64,000 nt of DNA from contig NC_087069.1 of assembly GCF_963678635.1 (NCBI RefSeq), positions 4,695,472-4,759,471 of the forward strand. Reading direction: 5' to 3'. Positions 36,927 through 48,271 of this stretch are shown piece after piece. Source of the DNA: Symsagittifera roscoffensis (lineage: Eukaryota; Xenacoelomorpha; Acoela; Convolutidae). A program made the translations under genes and the position numbers. Under the pieces are notes generated by a model. It saw only the letters and a program-made list of their open reading frames with translations, ran no database searches and was not told the origin of the DNA. The number at the start of each line of letters is the position of its first letter. Position 1 is the stretch's first letter.

Positions 36927-37877
36927 TCACTTGCTGCTCCCCTGTTCTTTCTGTCCGTAAGAAGTCCTGGTTAAAATCTCTTGGGGTATTGAGGATACTA
37001 GTTGCTGAACTATTGTCCTACAATCCCTCTCGTTCTCTTCGTGCTGTCGTCTGGAAGGCATGATCTTCACCTTCTCACTGACTGTTAGCGATGCCACTGC
37101 TGCTGTCCACTCGGGGTCATCTCTGGTTTCTTCTCTTTCTAACAATCCACCCAGCATCCGCATCACTTGCGGTGTGACTTGCACCGTTTTATCCAATAAT
37201 GAGACGTTTTTTATGTTCATGCGAGAGAGTTCTTGCTGGACCAGGTTCGAGCGCAGCAACAGATCCAAGGGGACCGGGTCCTCCTTGGATAGGATCTTTA
37301 TCTCGGCTGCTTTCTCTACAGGTAACTCAGGGTGCCCTGGAATTGGATGTCCAAATTTATCCAACCATCTCGTTAAGGGAAGCGCTTCACAAGTTTCTTT
37401 GTCCAGAAACGAGAATCCCTCCTTTATTTCCGCCTGGTTGGCCTGCTTCTGCTCCAATCTTTCATAGAACTCAGTTTTCTTGCTGAGGCTGTCAGCATTC
37501 TGGTGTTTATCACGCATCCTATGTTCGATTATCATATGGTAGCCATCCAATCTTACTATCCATCTACCAATATAACTCTGATCCATCGAGTAGGTTTTCA
37601 ACCAGGATAACGCTCTGTTGCCCACGCGTAAATTGAAGGGAGCGCTCCCCAAGTATGCATGGTACTTTTCCACGAAGGTGACTACTGCAAACATTTCTGC
37701 CTTTGGTGCGCCATATTTCATCTCTGTGTCACTCAAGACCTTGCTGCCGTATGCAATGGGACGGAGAACTGTTCTTCCGTTCCATTCTTGCTCTTGATGC
37801 AAGATTCCTGAGATGGCCACCACCGATGCGTCTGTGTCGAGAACATACATGCCCTTTTCTGTAGGAATGCCCAGCAC
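36927..37877 (-). pseudogene. pol: RNase H domain of copy B
   Basis: 316 codons: YVLDTDASVVAISGILHQEQ (first Asp), KYGAPKAEMFAVVTFVEKYH (Glu), LRVGNRALSWLKTYS and DKHQNADSLSKKTEF. The usual Asp in LRVDNRA is Gly here, which would remove one metal ligand. The helical tether after RNase H is conserved with A (PLTRWLDK.G.P..HPELP). It ends before the acidic tether. Confidence 0.85.
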
Positions 37878-38319
37878 TGGCGCTTCGCTCCCGCTTTATG
37901 TTCTCGAAAGCAACCTGTGCCTCATCGTTCCATTCGAACTTTTTCCCTTTGTTGCGCATCAGCTTCTGCATCGGATACACCTTGTCCGCATATCCTTTTA
38001 TGAATTCTCGGTAGTAATTGGCAAACCCTAGGAAGCTCAGGAGCTGTGTGTCCGTCCTGGGGGCCTTCCATGTCAACACTGCTTCCACTGCTTCCGGGTC
38101 CGGCCTCACACCATGCCTATCCACCATTCTTCCTAGGTACTTTATCGAATCCCTAAGGATTTCACATTTCGATGGTTTGCACTTTAATCCTGCTCTTTTC
38201 ATGCATCCAAAGACCTCATCGAGCCTATCAATGTGGTCTTCCAGGGTCGGTGTCGCTATGACTACGTCATCCACGTAACACATCACGAGATTCCCGTACT
38301 TCTTGGTCACTTTCGTCAA
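37729..38319 (-). pseudogene. pol: RT palm/thumb of copy B
   Basis: Starts in the RT palm with MCYVDDVVIATPTLEDHIDR (catalytic YVDD at about 38270), then IKYLGRMVDRHGVRPDPEAV and LLSFLGFANYYREFIKGYAD. It shifts frame near 37890 before RNase H. The upstream break at about 38330 is a small indel in the LMxxAL segment. Confidence 0.85.
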
Positions 38320-39373
38320 AGCCTGAGCATTTTTTCAGTCTTTGAAAAGTGGCCGTTGCATTGCACAAGCCGAAGGGCATCCTCTTCCACTGGTACAATC
38401 CCAATTCGCACGCGAATCCGGTTTTCTTTCTGTCCTTCTTTCGCAGAGGGACCTGCCAGAAGGCAGAACCTAAGTCCAATGTGGTGAAGAATTTGGCATC
38501 ACCAAGTTTAGATAGGCTCTCGTCTATTCGCGGTATCGGGTACGCATCTTTTATCGTTACCGCGTTCAAGTAACGAAAGTCGCAACAAAATCTAAGCTTC
38601 CCCCCTTTCTTTTTCGCCATTACTACCCCGCAAGCCCATGGCGATTTCGAGGGTTCTATCATGTCGTATTCAAGCAACATTTCTATTTCCGCTCGGCACG
38701 CTTCCGATTTGTGTGGCGTCATTCGCCTTGCGCCTTCCCTATGGGGAACGGCGCCCTCTTCTAGTTCGATTTCGTGTTCGACGAAATTACAGCAACCGAT
38801 ATCCGCCTTATGTTTTGAAAATACATCTGCGTTCCGATTTAGGAGGTCCCGCAATTTTTCGAAATCTCCCTCATCTATTTTCCCTTTTAAATGTTCTATC
38901 TCTGGCAAAACCGGTTTGTCAGATTCTAGTTCATATGACGGGGGGCGTTCCGGAAAATTCGAGCAGCTTGATAAGCCGTCGTCCGTTTCGGATTTCATTG
39001 AAAACAATTTATGAATAGATTTTAATTCGTTAATCCTCTTTAAAATTTTATCTTTATTGGCATGATAAGGACAGTCTTTCACACAATATTTCTTCAAGTT
39101 TTGTGTCTCCTCATAGTCGGTCCTCATCGGCAAAATGTAGCCAAGCTTCTTTCCACGCTGGATTGAAACCGTGGTGTCCAGTGTGTTCAACAACACACTG
39201 ACACACAGTCCGTTTCGCGTTACCGAGAAGCTCCGGCCTAAAATCACCGAACTCTGACTATTTGGATTCGGTACTAAGCAAACCTGTTTACTATCACTTA
39301 ACGAATTCAAATTTCTCTTTCTAAAAATTGCTACCACAGCTTGTCCTGGTTGTATTTTTACTTTTCTATCCAA
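38267..39373 (-). pseudogene. pol: RT N-terminal half of copy B
   Basis: 368 codons from the protease-RT junction (KQVCLVPNPNSQSSVILGRS) through the fingers (LLEYDMIEPSKSPWACGVVM, LRFCCDFRYLNAVTIKDAYP) to block A with LGDAKFFTTLDLGSAFWQVP (first catalytic Asp) and LYQWKRMPFGLCNATATFQR. The frame is open across everything that is broken in A; it fails only near 38335. Confidence 0.87.
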
Positions 39374-39959
39374 AAAAAATTGGTACCTTGTTTTCGTCTG
39401 TTATTATCCTATTAATTGGTCTCTTAACATACTTTCGGTCCGGGTTCCTAATCCGTATCAGACCGTTGTTCAAGTCAATCATCACGTCAAAATTCCTGAC
39501 AAAATCTCTGCCCAAGATGAATTGGTCGGCATCGTCCAGATTCTCTACCACCAGGAAGCTCATCCAAAGATCCCGTCCTCCCATGTGGAGGACCGTTATT
39601 GGTGTTCTTCCGGCTACGTAGATAGCTCCTCGATTGGCTGCAGCCAGTCGGAGATTCGTTGGAATCAGATCTTCCCGCGTGAAGCCCATTCTTTCCCAAG
39701 TTTTTATCGGCATCACACTCACTACCGCTCCTGTGTCCAGAAGCCCTGTGACTCCGATTTTTGTTCCGTTGGTGTCGAGCAGATGTGCTGTCACATCTGC
39801 TTCATATCCAATGTGTACCGCGTCTTGTTCCATCATGGCGTCATGGCCTATCCTGCGGACTTTGAGCTCCTCCTCACCCAAATAGATCTGCCCCATTTGG
39901 TCATCATCTGTTGTTACATAAGTCCTGGTGTAGATACTGATTCCATCCACGTTCAGCAT
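39366..39959 (-). pseudogene. pro: Aspartic protease of copy B
   Basis: 197 codons with the active site VTGLLDTGAVVSVMPIKTWE (about 39720-39760) and DQFILGRDFVRNFDVMIDLN. The reading frame meets the gag frame at 39959 and the RT frame at 39366-39373 through single-base shifts; the residues across the junctions align with copy C, where these joins are open. Confidence 0.85.
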
Positions 39960-40735
39960 TATTTGATACGGCCCATCGTTAGTAGTGCTCGCACAGCTCT
40001 CGACTCGGTGCGTGGCTCCACCTGCCTCAGATAATCTGCATATGTGTCCAAATGCATCAAAGTGAACTCGGATGGTTCACTCAGATTTCTTATTACCTGG
40101 TGTCCAGCCACTGAGATAATCGACTGTATCTTGTTTCCTTGCGGCACCATGCCGAACCTCTTACCGGAGATCACTTTAAGTTTCATGTTTAAACTGCTTC
40201 GTGCTTTCGTTTCTTCGAACTCCGTTGCTTCGAAGGTATTCAGTTGCTCCTGAAGCTTCTCATTTTCCAGTTCAAGTTTCACTTTTTGTTCGATCTCTTT
40301 CGTCACCAATTCCTGTTGTACTCTATTTAGAGCATCCCTTGCGGCTGCCTTATAATCGATCTTGAAGTCATCAGCCGCAGTTGCTGGTTCCGGCTCACGT
40401 GTCTCCTCTGTTACCGCTTGCATTTTCTTTGCCGCCAGCTCTTGAGGTTTATCCTTTCTGCGTGCCTCCGCTTCACTCAAAAGTCGAGCCTTGCTGGCTT
40501 TCACTCCTGACAAAGCTTCTTCATGTCTTGGATGCTTAATGTCTGCCACTGCATCCCAGAATTGCGGACAATCTGATTTAAAATGACCTTCCAAGTTGCA
40601 AAAGAAACACCTCGGGCCGAATTTCGCAATTACTCCTCTCATGAAATCCTCATGGTCCAATTCTGACGCATCTTCGTCCTCGAGGCTAAAGCCTATTGCT
40701 TTCATGCCTTGTTTGTAAGCTGGGCAGGCTAACAC
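39959..40735 (-). pseudogene. gag: Gag C-terminal half of copy B, fused to protease N-terminus
   Basis: Contains the second zinc knuckle CFFCNLEGHFKSDC (about 40568-40609), a Lys/Glu-rich helix (LNRVQQELVTKEIEQKVKLE), and then continues in frame into the protease-type segment SIISVAGHQVIRNLSEPSEF without a stop. This shows that gag and protease were one frame in this family. It ends by shift at 39959. Confidence 0.82.
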
Positions 40736-41490
40736 ATGATGTTCCGTTGAACTGCAATTAGCACATCACAAGAGCGTCTCTTGTCCATGTCATCCCTCGG
40801 TTTGTACCAATTGTTCCCTTGGTTTGCTGGTCCGTTGTTAAAATTGCCATAATTGTTCTTGTAATATCCAGATCTCGAAGGAGGTTTCAACAAAAGATAC
40901 TCTTTTGATTTGAGCCTCAACTCCTCCAGTGTTGGCGCATTAGTTGATAGTGGTGTGTAATGCGTTGCTAGCATCGTACGAAGTTCTTCATTCTTCACAC
41001 CATCGATGAATTTTGAGGCTACGGCCAAGTTCATCCTTCGGTTTGACTCGTCCGGTTGACTGCGTCTCCTCAGCATTTCCAAATCATCGAGAAACTTGTC
41101 TATCGTTTCATCTTCTCGTTGCCTCCGTTTCTCGAAGCGCATCATCGCCTGGTGCCCCTGCACCCCTGATCCAAAACGGTTTAACAAGATTTCGAAGATT
41201 TTCTCAGCAGTGTCACGTTGATATTGCTTCTTGGCCATTACACAGTTCAGGGCTGTCCCTTCTAAGTTGCTGGTGAGCGCGCTGCATTCCTGTCTCTCCG
41301 ACAAGTCCTCTTCCTCGAAATGCAGCTTCATTACCTCTATCCAGGTATCAATACAGCCATCAGATTCGTCTTTGTAGCACCTTGGTTTCTTAACGACTCT
41401 TCTGGACTTCTCACTGCGTTCATTGGTTCTGGATAACCTTGTCAGGAATGTCTCCAAAGACCTGTTTAGGGGTTCAAATGCCGTGGCCAT
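40729..41490 (-). pseudogene. gag: Gag capsid region of copy B
   Basis: 253 codons from MATAFEPLNRSLETFL with the Ty3 Gag core (CIDTWIEVMKLHFEEEDLSE, NLEGTALNCVMAKKQ, FEILLNRFGSGVQGHQAMMR). It ends in the first zinc knuckle: a 5-base insertion near 40770 shifts the frame, and the knuckle (CANCSSTEHHVLAC) is intact in the next frame. Confidence 0.85.
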
Positions 41491-41644
41491 TGCCGTAGCA
41501 TCCCTTGAGTGTCCCGCCTGAGTGTCCTCACACCTCGTATGAGGCTCTGTATGCGGTGCATCCCTGCAATCCTAATCGCCGTGAGTGTTTCCCGCTTGGC
41601 CCACATGACTCCTCCTCGGGCTCGCATGCCCCCTGTTGCCGGAA
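41491..41644 (-). other. Gap between ORF1 and gag, copy B
   Basis: About 150 bases separate the ORF1 stop from the gag ATG in B, whereas in A they overlap by a few bases. Open in another frame but without similarity to A; probably a small insertion or the C-terminal end of ORF1 lost by frameshift. Confidence 0.45.
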
Positions 41645-43168
41645 TCACTCTCCCAGTCGCATGTGTGCATTGCGTTGGTCGTTCGTTAGAGGTTTGTCTG
41701 TTCCCCGTTGAACTTGTTCTACTGTTCGGGCCCATGTTCCATTACCCCTTGTGGCATAGCCTGATGAACTGCCCCTGCCTCTAGTGGATCCATACGTCTT
41801 CCTCTTTTGATGTTCATTGAAGTTCACCCTCGGTTCCCTGCTGGGACCTCCCGAGTTCGGTTCTCCTTCTTTTGGTCCACTCTTGCTGCTTAGTAGCCCG
41901 TCCAACCTATCCATGATAGCCTGAGTTCGCCTCTCCATCATCGCGTCTATCTTTGTGTCAAGAGTCCCAAGAGACTGCTCTTGCCGAATTCTTAACTTCT
42001 CCATGTCGTCTCTTAAGCGTAACTCACGCTGTTCCGCCTCTCTTGTCATTCGCGACAAGTTCTTTGCCATGTGCTCGTCCGTTCTTTCTTTCAAGCGTTT
42101 TTCGCTCCTGCCAACTTCTTGTCTATTGCGGTTTATTTCTTCTCGCAGACTTTCTCTTTCAATGTGAACTGCTCTCTCTAGTTCACTCATCCTTATTGAC
42201 ATCTGTTCATTTGGTTCTCCTAAACTGTCCACTATGTTGTTTAAGGCTTCTTCTAGTGCTGCCCCGTTATCCACGAGTGGCGTCACTAATGGCGGTGTAA
42301 TCCTGTCGGTCCCAGGTAGCTTCGTGCTGGTCGAGATCCGGGCCTTGACTCTCTGTCTCGACGTCTTCCCATTATCTATTTCAGGGTCCGCTAACGCGTT
42401 GCCTAGCCCTCTGGTTCTAGTCTCTCCAGTTTTTGGCTCTGAACTTGTCATAATCGCGAAGTCTTTTGACTGGCCCGGTGTGTTTGCCTCTTTGCTTATC
42501 GTTGTCACTACACCAAATTTGTCCATGGTTCCAGTCTCTCTTCCGACGTATGCCTCATTCTCCTGGATCGAACTATTGAGGCTGACTTGAGATCCAAAGT
42601 CCCCTTGCTCCTCTTCATCCTCTTCCTCCTGGGTTTCAACTTCGTTCCCTGCGCCTCCTCCCATGGTGAATGGAAAGATGTTTCCGAAGGTGTTCTTCAT
42701 TCTTTCTGAGAACGATGATGACGTTGTTTGTTTCCCAGTTCCGCCTGCCATCATAGTGTTGTCTGTCGGAGATCTTCTCGTCGCCGCTACTTCAGTTGAG
42801 ATGTCGGACAGTTCCGACATCTCCTCTCGATCCAATGTCCCGGTGGAAGTGGCAAAATCATGGCCTTGTTCTACCGGAGTAGATTCACTTGCCAGCCTTC
42901 TGCCTCTCCTTTCCAGTCCATGTACTTCCTGGTTGTCGTTCATGACATGGTCTGTGTTGACCTCCACTTCTAACAGTTCTTTACGCTCTTCTGAGGTCTT
43001 CTGACTTCTCGTTTCAACCATTCTGTCTGAAACCGTCTCCCCTTTGTCGGACCGGGATCGCTTGATCCAATCCACAAAAGGATCGGTCATCGTTTTTCTT
43101 TGCTTTTCAGGTATGAATTTCCTAGAGCTATTACCTCGTTTTGGTATCCTTGACTTGTCTAGACTCAT
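41645..43168 (-). CDS. ORF1 of copy B: charged coiled-coil protein
   Basis: Intact 507-codon frame and first gene of copy B. The N-terminus is basic (MSLDKSRIPKRGNSSRKFIP), a long acidic/Ser-Thr-rich middle follows, then a coiled coil of about residues 300-420 (MSELERAVHIERESLREEIN, RLKERTDEHMAKNLSRMTRE), then a basic Gly-rich end (GSTRGRGSSSGYATRGNGTW) with RG repeats that may bind RNA. Same layout as the 372-codon ORF1 of A, longer in the acidic part. Function unknown; structural or RNA-chaperone role by position. Confidence 0.68.
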   Translation of the reverse strand: MSLDKSRIPKRGNSSRKFIPEKQRKTMTDPFVDWIKRSRSDKGETVSDRMVETRSQKTSEERKELLEVEVNTDHVMNDNQEVHGLERRGRRLASESTPVEQGHDFATSTGTLDREEMSELSDISTEVAATRRSPTDNTMMAGGTGKQTTSSSFSERMKNTFGNIFPFTMGGGAGNEVETQEEEDEEEQGDFGSQVSLNSSIQENEAYVGRETGTMDKFGVVTTISKEANTPGQSKDFAIMTSSEPKTGETRTRGLGNALADPEIDNGKTSRQRVKARISTSTKLPGTDRITPPLVTPLVDNGAALEEALNNIVDSLGEPNEQMSIRMSELERAVHIERESLREEINRNRQEVGRSEKRLKERTDEHMAKNLSRMTREAEQRELRLRDDMEKLRIRQEQSLGTLDTKIDAMMERRTQAIMDRLDGLLSSKSGPKEGEPNSGGPSREPRVNFNEHQKRKTYGSTRGRGSSSGYATRGNGTWARTVEQVQRGTDKPLTNDQRNAHMRLGE

Positions 43169-43954
43169 TCTCTATTTGTCACTTCTTAATGCCTATCCAC
43201 TTAACTCGATTGCTGGAGACCTTGTAGTTTTATTAACAATAATAATGACACAACACAATAAATTTCACAAGATTCTATTAGATAGTGACCACGAATCCCT
43301 GTATGTTATCAGAGTACAGTTTGTATAAAATTTTTCCACACTAACTGATTATCGGTCGTAAGATTTGAAAACTTGCACAATATGATGTTATCAGTCAAAT
43401 TAAAAGATAGTGTACTCACTACCCAATCAAGCACAGTTTATGTTGATTGAAAATCAAAAACAAAAAAATATATAAGGACAGAATATGAATGTCTCTATGA
43501 AAAAAAAAACGTATGTGTAATGTACTCTTAGTCGGTCGCAGTACAATAGTCGAACCTGTCTTTTAAAGAAAAAGTTTTCCCTGCTCGGTGCTGCACCAAA
43601 CAGACAAAACTTTGAAGGCAGTAATTTTCTCAAGTGGGCGTCTATTGCACCCACCGAGTACTATGTTACCTATCTGCCTTCGGACTGCCCGAGCTAGACC
43701 TACTAAAATCCTCAGGGCAGTCACTTTTCCCAAAAACGTATTATGTTACAATCCACACCAAAGAATCACGCTCTTTTTAATTTAGACTTAGTGTCGCGAA
43801 TATCCGAGTTCGGACCTGTTTTGTTTTGGTCTGGTTCTTATTGAAAGGCAAGTTACCAGTGCAGTCACTGATACCTAACCTGTGTGCTAATAACCTAATA
43901 CCTCTCACTTTTTAGTCTTTCTTTCGTCTACCTAAGTCCTTTAATAAAATAATA

Positions 43955-44290
43955 CCCCTCCGGATTGGCACAAATAGGACCCTTCCGGACTGGCAGAATG
44001 TAGACCCCTCCGGATTGGGACCCCTCTGAGTTAGTTAATATAAGACCCCTTCGGATTTGGACCCCTCCGAATTAGCAACTATAAGACCCCTCCGGATTCG
44101 GACCCCTCCTAACTTGAAAAATCTTTGACCCCTCCGGATTGGGAGCCCTCCGGTTTTGTAAAAGTAGCTTTTCGGAGTTTACCTTCTTTCAACCTATACC
44201 CCTCCGGATACGTTCTCCGATGCAATTTTGCTCTTTCAATTAACTAGGAAGGGTATGTGCTACTTTCCTAGACCCTTCCGGATTGAAGTT
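43955..44290 (-). repeat. TCCGGA-centred motif cluster in leader B
   Basis: About a dozen copies of ACCCCTCCGGATTGG (sense strand CCAATCCGGAGGGGT) at irregular 20-40 base spacing. Some are degenerate (CCCTTCGGATTTGG, CCCTCCGAATTAGC). More copies occur at about 44846, 45549, 45580, 45935 and 45985 and in both LTRs of B. Confidence 0.8.
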
Positions 44291-46121
44291 AAGCCTCTTA
44301 TTTGACAATTCACACTAACGGTGAAGGGTCTTATCGCTCGCCTAACTTCGGCTCGATTAAGGTTTTGCTGTGCCTTTAGCCTTCCCTTTTCGTCTAGAAC
44401 AGCCTAAAGTTACTTTATTCAACCGCTATCACCTTTTAGTAGGGGTATAAGGGCTTTTCTAAAAGAAATTTATAAAACGTGAAGGGTCTACCCTTCCTAA
44501 TTGGTGAATTTGCTAAAAATAATCTCAAAAAATTTTCACGCTTAATTTTCCGAAAAACTTTGTCCCTATCAGTAAGCTCCTCAGCTAATTTCTGAGCTAT
44601 TGGTACCAAGATAAACTCGATATGCCCAGTAGTTCCAAAGTTATTAACCAAAACGTCTTTCTTCTAAACTCAAAAATTTTCTCTCTTATAGGTTCCGCCT
44701 AACTTTTTCCGCAAATCCGGTCCTTTCGTCCTAAAAATTATTGACCCGAGCTCAGAAGGCCTATACTCTTCTAGTTCAATGCAAAAGACCCGATCTAAAA
44801 CGCTTTTGTAGAAGAAATTTGCGAAAAACTATGCTACCTGTACCCCTCCGGATTGATGAATCCACCAAATCAAACACGTTAAGTTCGATTTCTCTGCAAG
44901 CCGGAAGGCTTTCGGGTAGCGGGTTTTAAAACTTGTAGATTCACTAGTGGACGTTGTCCGAACAACTATTTTTACTGTCGTAACTCAAAAATTTCGAAAA
45001 ATTTTTTAAATTTATAGTGTTTCGTTTTCTCAAAAATCACGAAATTTCGGTTTTCGGTACCAAAATAGTTCCAACCACTTTCGAACTTAACTTAACCGGT
45101 TCTATCTATTGTGGTAGTGCAGTTACGATGTAGCACACTAACTTAGCGCTTTTTTCCGTTTCAAAAAAATATCGATATCTCAAAAATCGCGACTTGTGGG
45201 GGATCAGAATATCGCTCTTTTGACCCTAAAAACCGGTATGTTTTCGTTGTTTTTGACTGAAAAACGATATAAGACTATTAATATAGGCTATATAATTAAT
45301 AATATTAGTAATACTATACCCCTCGGGGTTTGTTTAATATCCGAATTAAGGTGCTTAACTCGGATATTCGCAGTTCGGTGAAGGGTCACTACAGTGCAGC
45401 ACTGTCGAGCCCCCCACAGAATACTATCTTAATTTTTGTACCAAAAGGGATACAAAACTTGTTAACGATACCCAACAGTCGATTGTTGTTGTCGTTGAGC
45501 CTCTTCTTGTTGCTCCTTGTACTGCTTGCCGGATCAGTCTTCTCCCAAGACCCTTCCGAATTGAGCGCAAATCAGCTGACCCTTCCGGATTGAGCGCAAC
45601 TTATCATTAACGTGCTTAAATGCTCAAATTACCCTACAGTACAAGCCTCACAAACGGGCTACAAAACTGATCGTAACGATCCTGACTGATATAAATGCCT
45701 GTAACAACAATATATCTATCAACAACAAACGGGGGGTTCGGATCACATCTTGTATGGGGGGATGATTTCTACTGATTTTTTAAACTTTTTTACTGTTTTT
45801 GGTTTTTTCGGTTTTTTTTAAGTTTTTTGTTTTTCTTGGGTACTATACTACGTTTTGTTTCGTTTTATATATATCTTTAAGTGTTTTTGGTCACAAACCT
45901 CTCATGGAACGAGGGAATGGCCGATCCCCCCACCCTTCCTGATTCGTGAATTTTCGGTCTTAACTAAGTTAAAAAGCTATTCACGGTAATCCGGAAGGCT
46001 TCCGCGTTCCAAACTACCCTTCCGCCCCGGCGGTTTAGGCCTATTAAGGGCGTTAATGTGAGCATCCGCTCGGCGCGGAGTGCTCGTTAACGGTTCTGCC
46101 GGTCATGATGTTAAAAAAGAA

Positions 46122-46139
46122 TAACACCCAGGAGCGCCA
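46122..46139 (-). promoter_or_regulatory. Primer binding site candidate, copy B
   Basis: Complement reads TGGCGCTCCTGGGTGTTA, 12 bases from the LTR end. Its first 15 bases are identical to copy A's candidate. Confidence 0.65.
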
Positions 46140-46151
46140 TAAAAACATCTA

Positions 46152-46934
46152 TGTAACATTCGCCCGGAAGATACATATCGACGGAAAACAAAACTAAGTC
46201 ATAAGACGACTGGCTAACGTCTAAACAGAGCTTTGCATGCTTTTCACCGTCTCTACCAAGACAGTACTTTTCGGTGGTCTTTTCCAACATCGGGTCGACA
46301 AAAAACGTTACTGCTTTCGGCTTCGGTCAAAACACCCAAATTAACTAGATTACATGCAGAAATAGTGAGCTCATGGCTGGGTCTCAGTATCCCCAGACCA
46401 CGAGGTCACTCCTAAAAACAGGGCTACTACTATTTATTATATTACTATTGTTTTTGTTCAGTGGATAAAAATCATCATCTCCATCGAAGATGGATCAACT
46501 CTTTCCCCCAACTCCTAGCTTCTCATCCTTATCAAAATGAATCTAGATGTTAATTAAATTCAAATCAGGACATGACAAGAAGCTAAAAGTCTATATAACA
46601 GGCTAAAAGTTTCAGTCCCGAAACCCTTCCGGATTCTTGAATCCACTGAATCAAGCTCGCTAATCTTGACTTCTTCTTAATCCGGAAGGCTGTCCTCCAC
46701 CCTTCACCGTTGTCTGCAATGGCCTTGCAATTATTGTAGCGACACAATAGTTGCAACTCGGAGTGTTCACTGCTATTCCTGCAATCTGCTATTGTTTTTT
46801 CTCACAATTTTTGTACTTATCGTCCGCGCAACTAATGTTGTTGTGTTGTCTTCTAGCTTTTTCTGCCAAAATGGCCGCTTCTGACGTTTCTCAGAAATAT
46901 GACGTCATAATTCGAATTTTTAGAATTTTAATAT
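46152..46934 (-). repeat. 5' LTR of copy B, interrupted
   Basis: 783 bases matching 29509-30220 (TGTAACATTCGCCCGGAAGA onward). It holds about 68 extra bases at 46766-46834 relative to the 3' LTR. The match stops where copy C's LTR begins at 46935, within GAATTTTTAGAATTTTAATAT. The remaining part should lie right of the window. Confidence 0.87.
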
Positions 46935-47843
46935 TGTAACATTCGTCTACTGTAGTCACACATAAGGCTTAAGAAAAATAGGCCCTATAACCATTGGCTC
47001 AAGAGTCAGGGACACTATCTCTTGTGTTTTTCTACCTCAAATCAGTCGGAGCCAATTCGGTTCGCTTGTGACATGAGACTACGACCCGTTACAGCTTAAG
47101 GGCTACTACCAAAATATCCCCCCACTCTAGAAATAAGAACCTCCCCATACTTAGGTCTCTAGATACCCAAAATACATGAACGCCGTTAAAAACCGGGTCA
47201 GAACAATCCGTTGATTTACTTTTTATCAGACAGTGGAACTTTGATCCATTTCAGATGGATCAACCTAGAACTCGGCTTTACCTCAACATAACAATCATAA
47301 AACACACTCTAGAAATTTAAATTGAGTACTCACATTGTAGCACGCTCAAGAACTGGGAATAATTAAGTCGGTAATCAACTCGAGAATTAAATAATGTAAC
47401 TAAATGAGTTTAATGTTTATCAGTTTCAATAACTGGACCAAGTTTGAACTCTAGAGTATAGTTTCTCGTGAAGCATTGGGACACTCAAGCTGTCCACCTT
47501 TCCATCGAAGGTTCACTCTAGTCCAGTTTGAATAATAATCCAGTCGAGCAATAATAGTCCAGTTCTCGGGAATACGCTTCCTTCTGTTTCAGATAGGACA
47601 GCTCTACTCTAGTAGTTTTATTGTGACGGAAATTGCGAATGGCAATTTCCTACTGCTTTATCTGACATTTTTCCCGCGATTGTTACTCGATCGTTCTGAT
47701 TTCTCTTTTTCGGTTTTCAGTTATCGCGAGAAAATCGAACATGACAGGCTCCATTCGAATTTTTGAAAAATCAAATTTCACTCCAAAATTAAGCGTTCTT
47801 GTTTTTCTCAAGGTCAAACTTCCAAATATGACCGACTGGCACA
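46935..47843 (-). repeat. 3' LTR of copy C
   Basis: 909 bases, TGTAACATTCGTC...CGACTGGCACA on the + strand; the complement begins TGTGCCAGTCGGTCATATTT like copy A's LTR. It is adjacent to the PPT complement. The bases outside its left end are AATAT. Confidence 0.88.
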
Positions 47844-47855
47844 TACTCCCCGGAC
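47844..47855 (-). promoter_or_regulatory. Polypurine tract, copy C
   Basis: TACTCCCCGGAC on the + strand, the exact complement of GTCCGGGGAGTA; followed by TCAAGATCGATGTCC, as in A. Confidence 0.88.
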
Positions 47856-48271
47856 TCAAGATCGATGTCCTCATCGCGTGCTGTCGTCTGCCAGTGAGTC
47901 CCAGAAAACCGAGTGTTGCTCAAGATACAGTGCCAGTGGTCATTTACAGAAGTTTGCAGCAGACTTAAGCTTATCTACACCCCAAAATTCACGGCCATGT
48001 AGAGTTTTCCCACTATCGCTAAACAGCAATCAAAATCTGCACACACCTGCACCCTTGAATTCTCGCTTTTCAAGCCAATTATTTAAAATTTCTTTTGTCC
48101 CATTCAATCAGGAAATTGTCAGGCAGCATTTTGATTTTTATAGTAAATATAGCATATTAATAACAATATCTGATTCGTTAAAATTTCTTTTTCGTGAGCC
48201 CAGGTTTCATCCGGATTCACACTCAAGCCCCCCTTCCCTCTCAAGACTCAAGATCTCTTCGAACCATCCGC
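47856..48271 (-). other. 3' untranslated region of copy C
   Basis: About 415 AT-rich bases, similar to 28837-29260 in A. No gene. Confidence 0.7.

Larger units (their letters stand above)
43169..46151 (-). other. Leader / 5' UTR of copy B
   Basis: About 3 kb between the 5' LTR and ORF1. It is AT-rich, with a cluster of CCCCTCCGGATTGG-type motifs (43960-44290) and further scattered copies up to 46000; no coding motif. The open frames in it have no recognisable features. Confidence 0.72.
29509..46934 (-). mobile_element. Giant Ty3/gypsy-type retrotransposon, copy B (diverged subfamily)
   Basis: Same architecture as A and C but clearly diverged. Ordered right to left: 5' LTR (46152-46934, interrupted), PBS, 3-kb leader, ORF1, gag, protease, RT, RNase H, integrase, macro-like domain, short ORF3, PPT, 3' LTR (29509-30365). 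It lies inside copy A's 3' LTR and is itself interrupted by copy C. ORF3 lacks roughly 6.8 kb present in A. Several frames are broken, but ORF1 and the macro-bearing frame are open. Confidence 0.9.
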
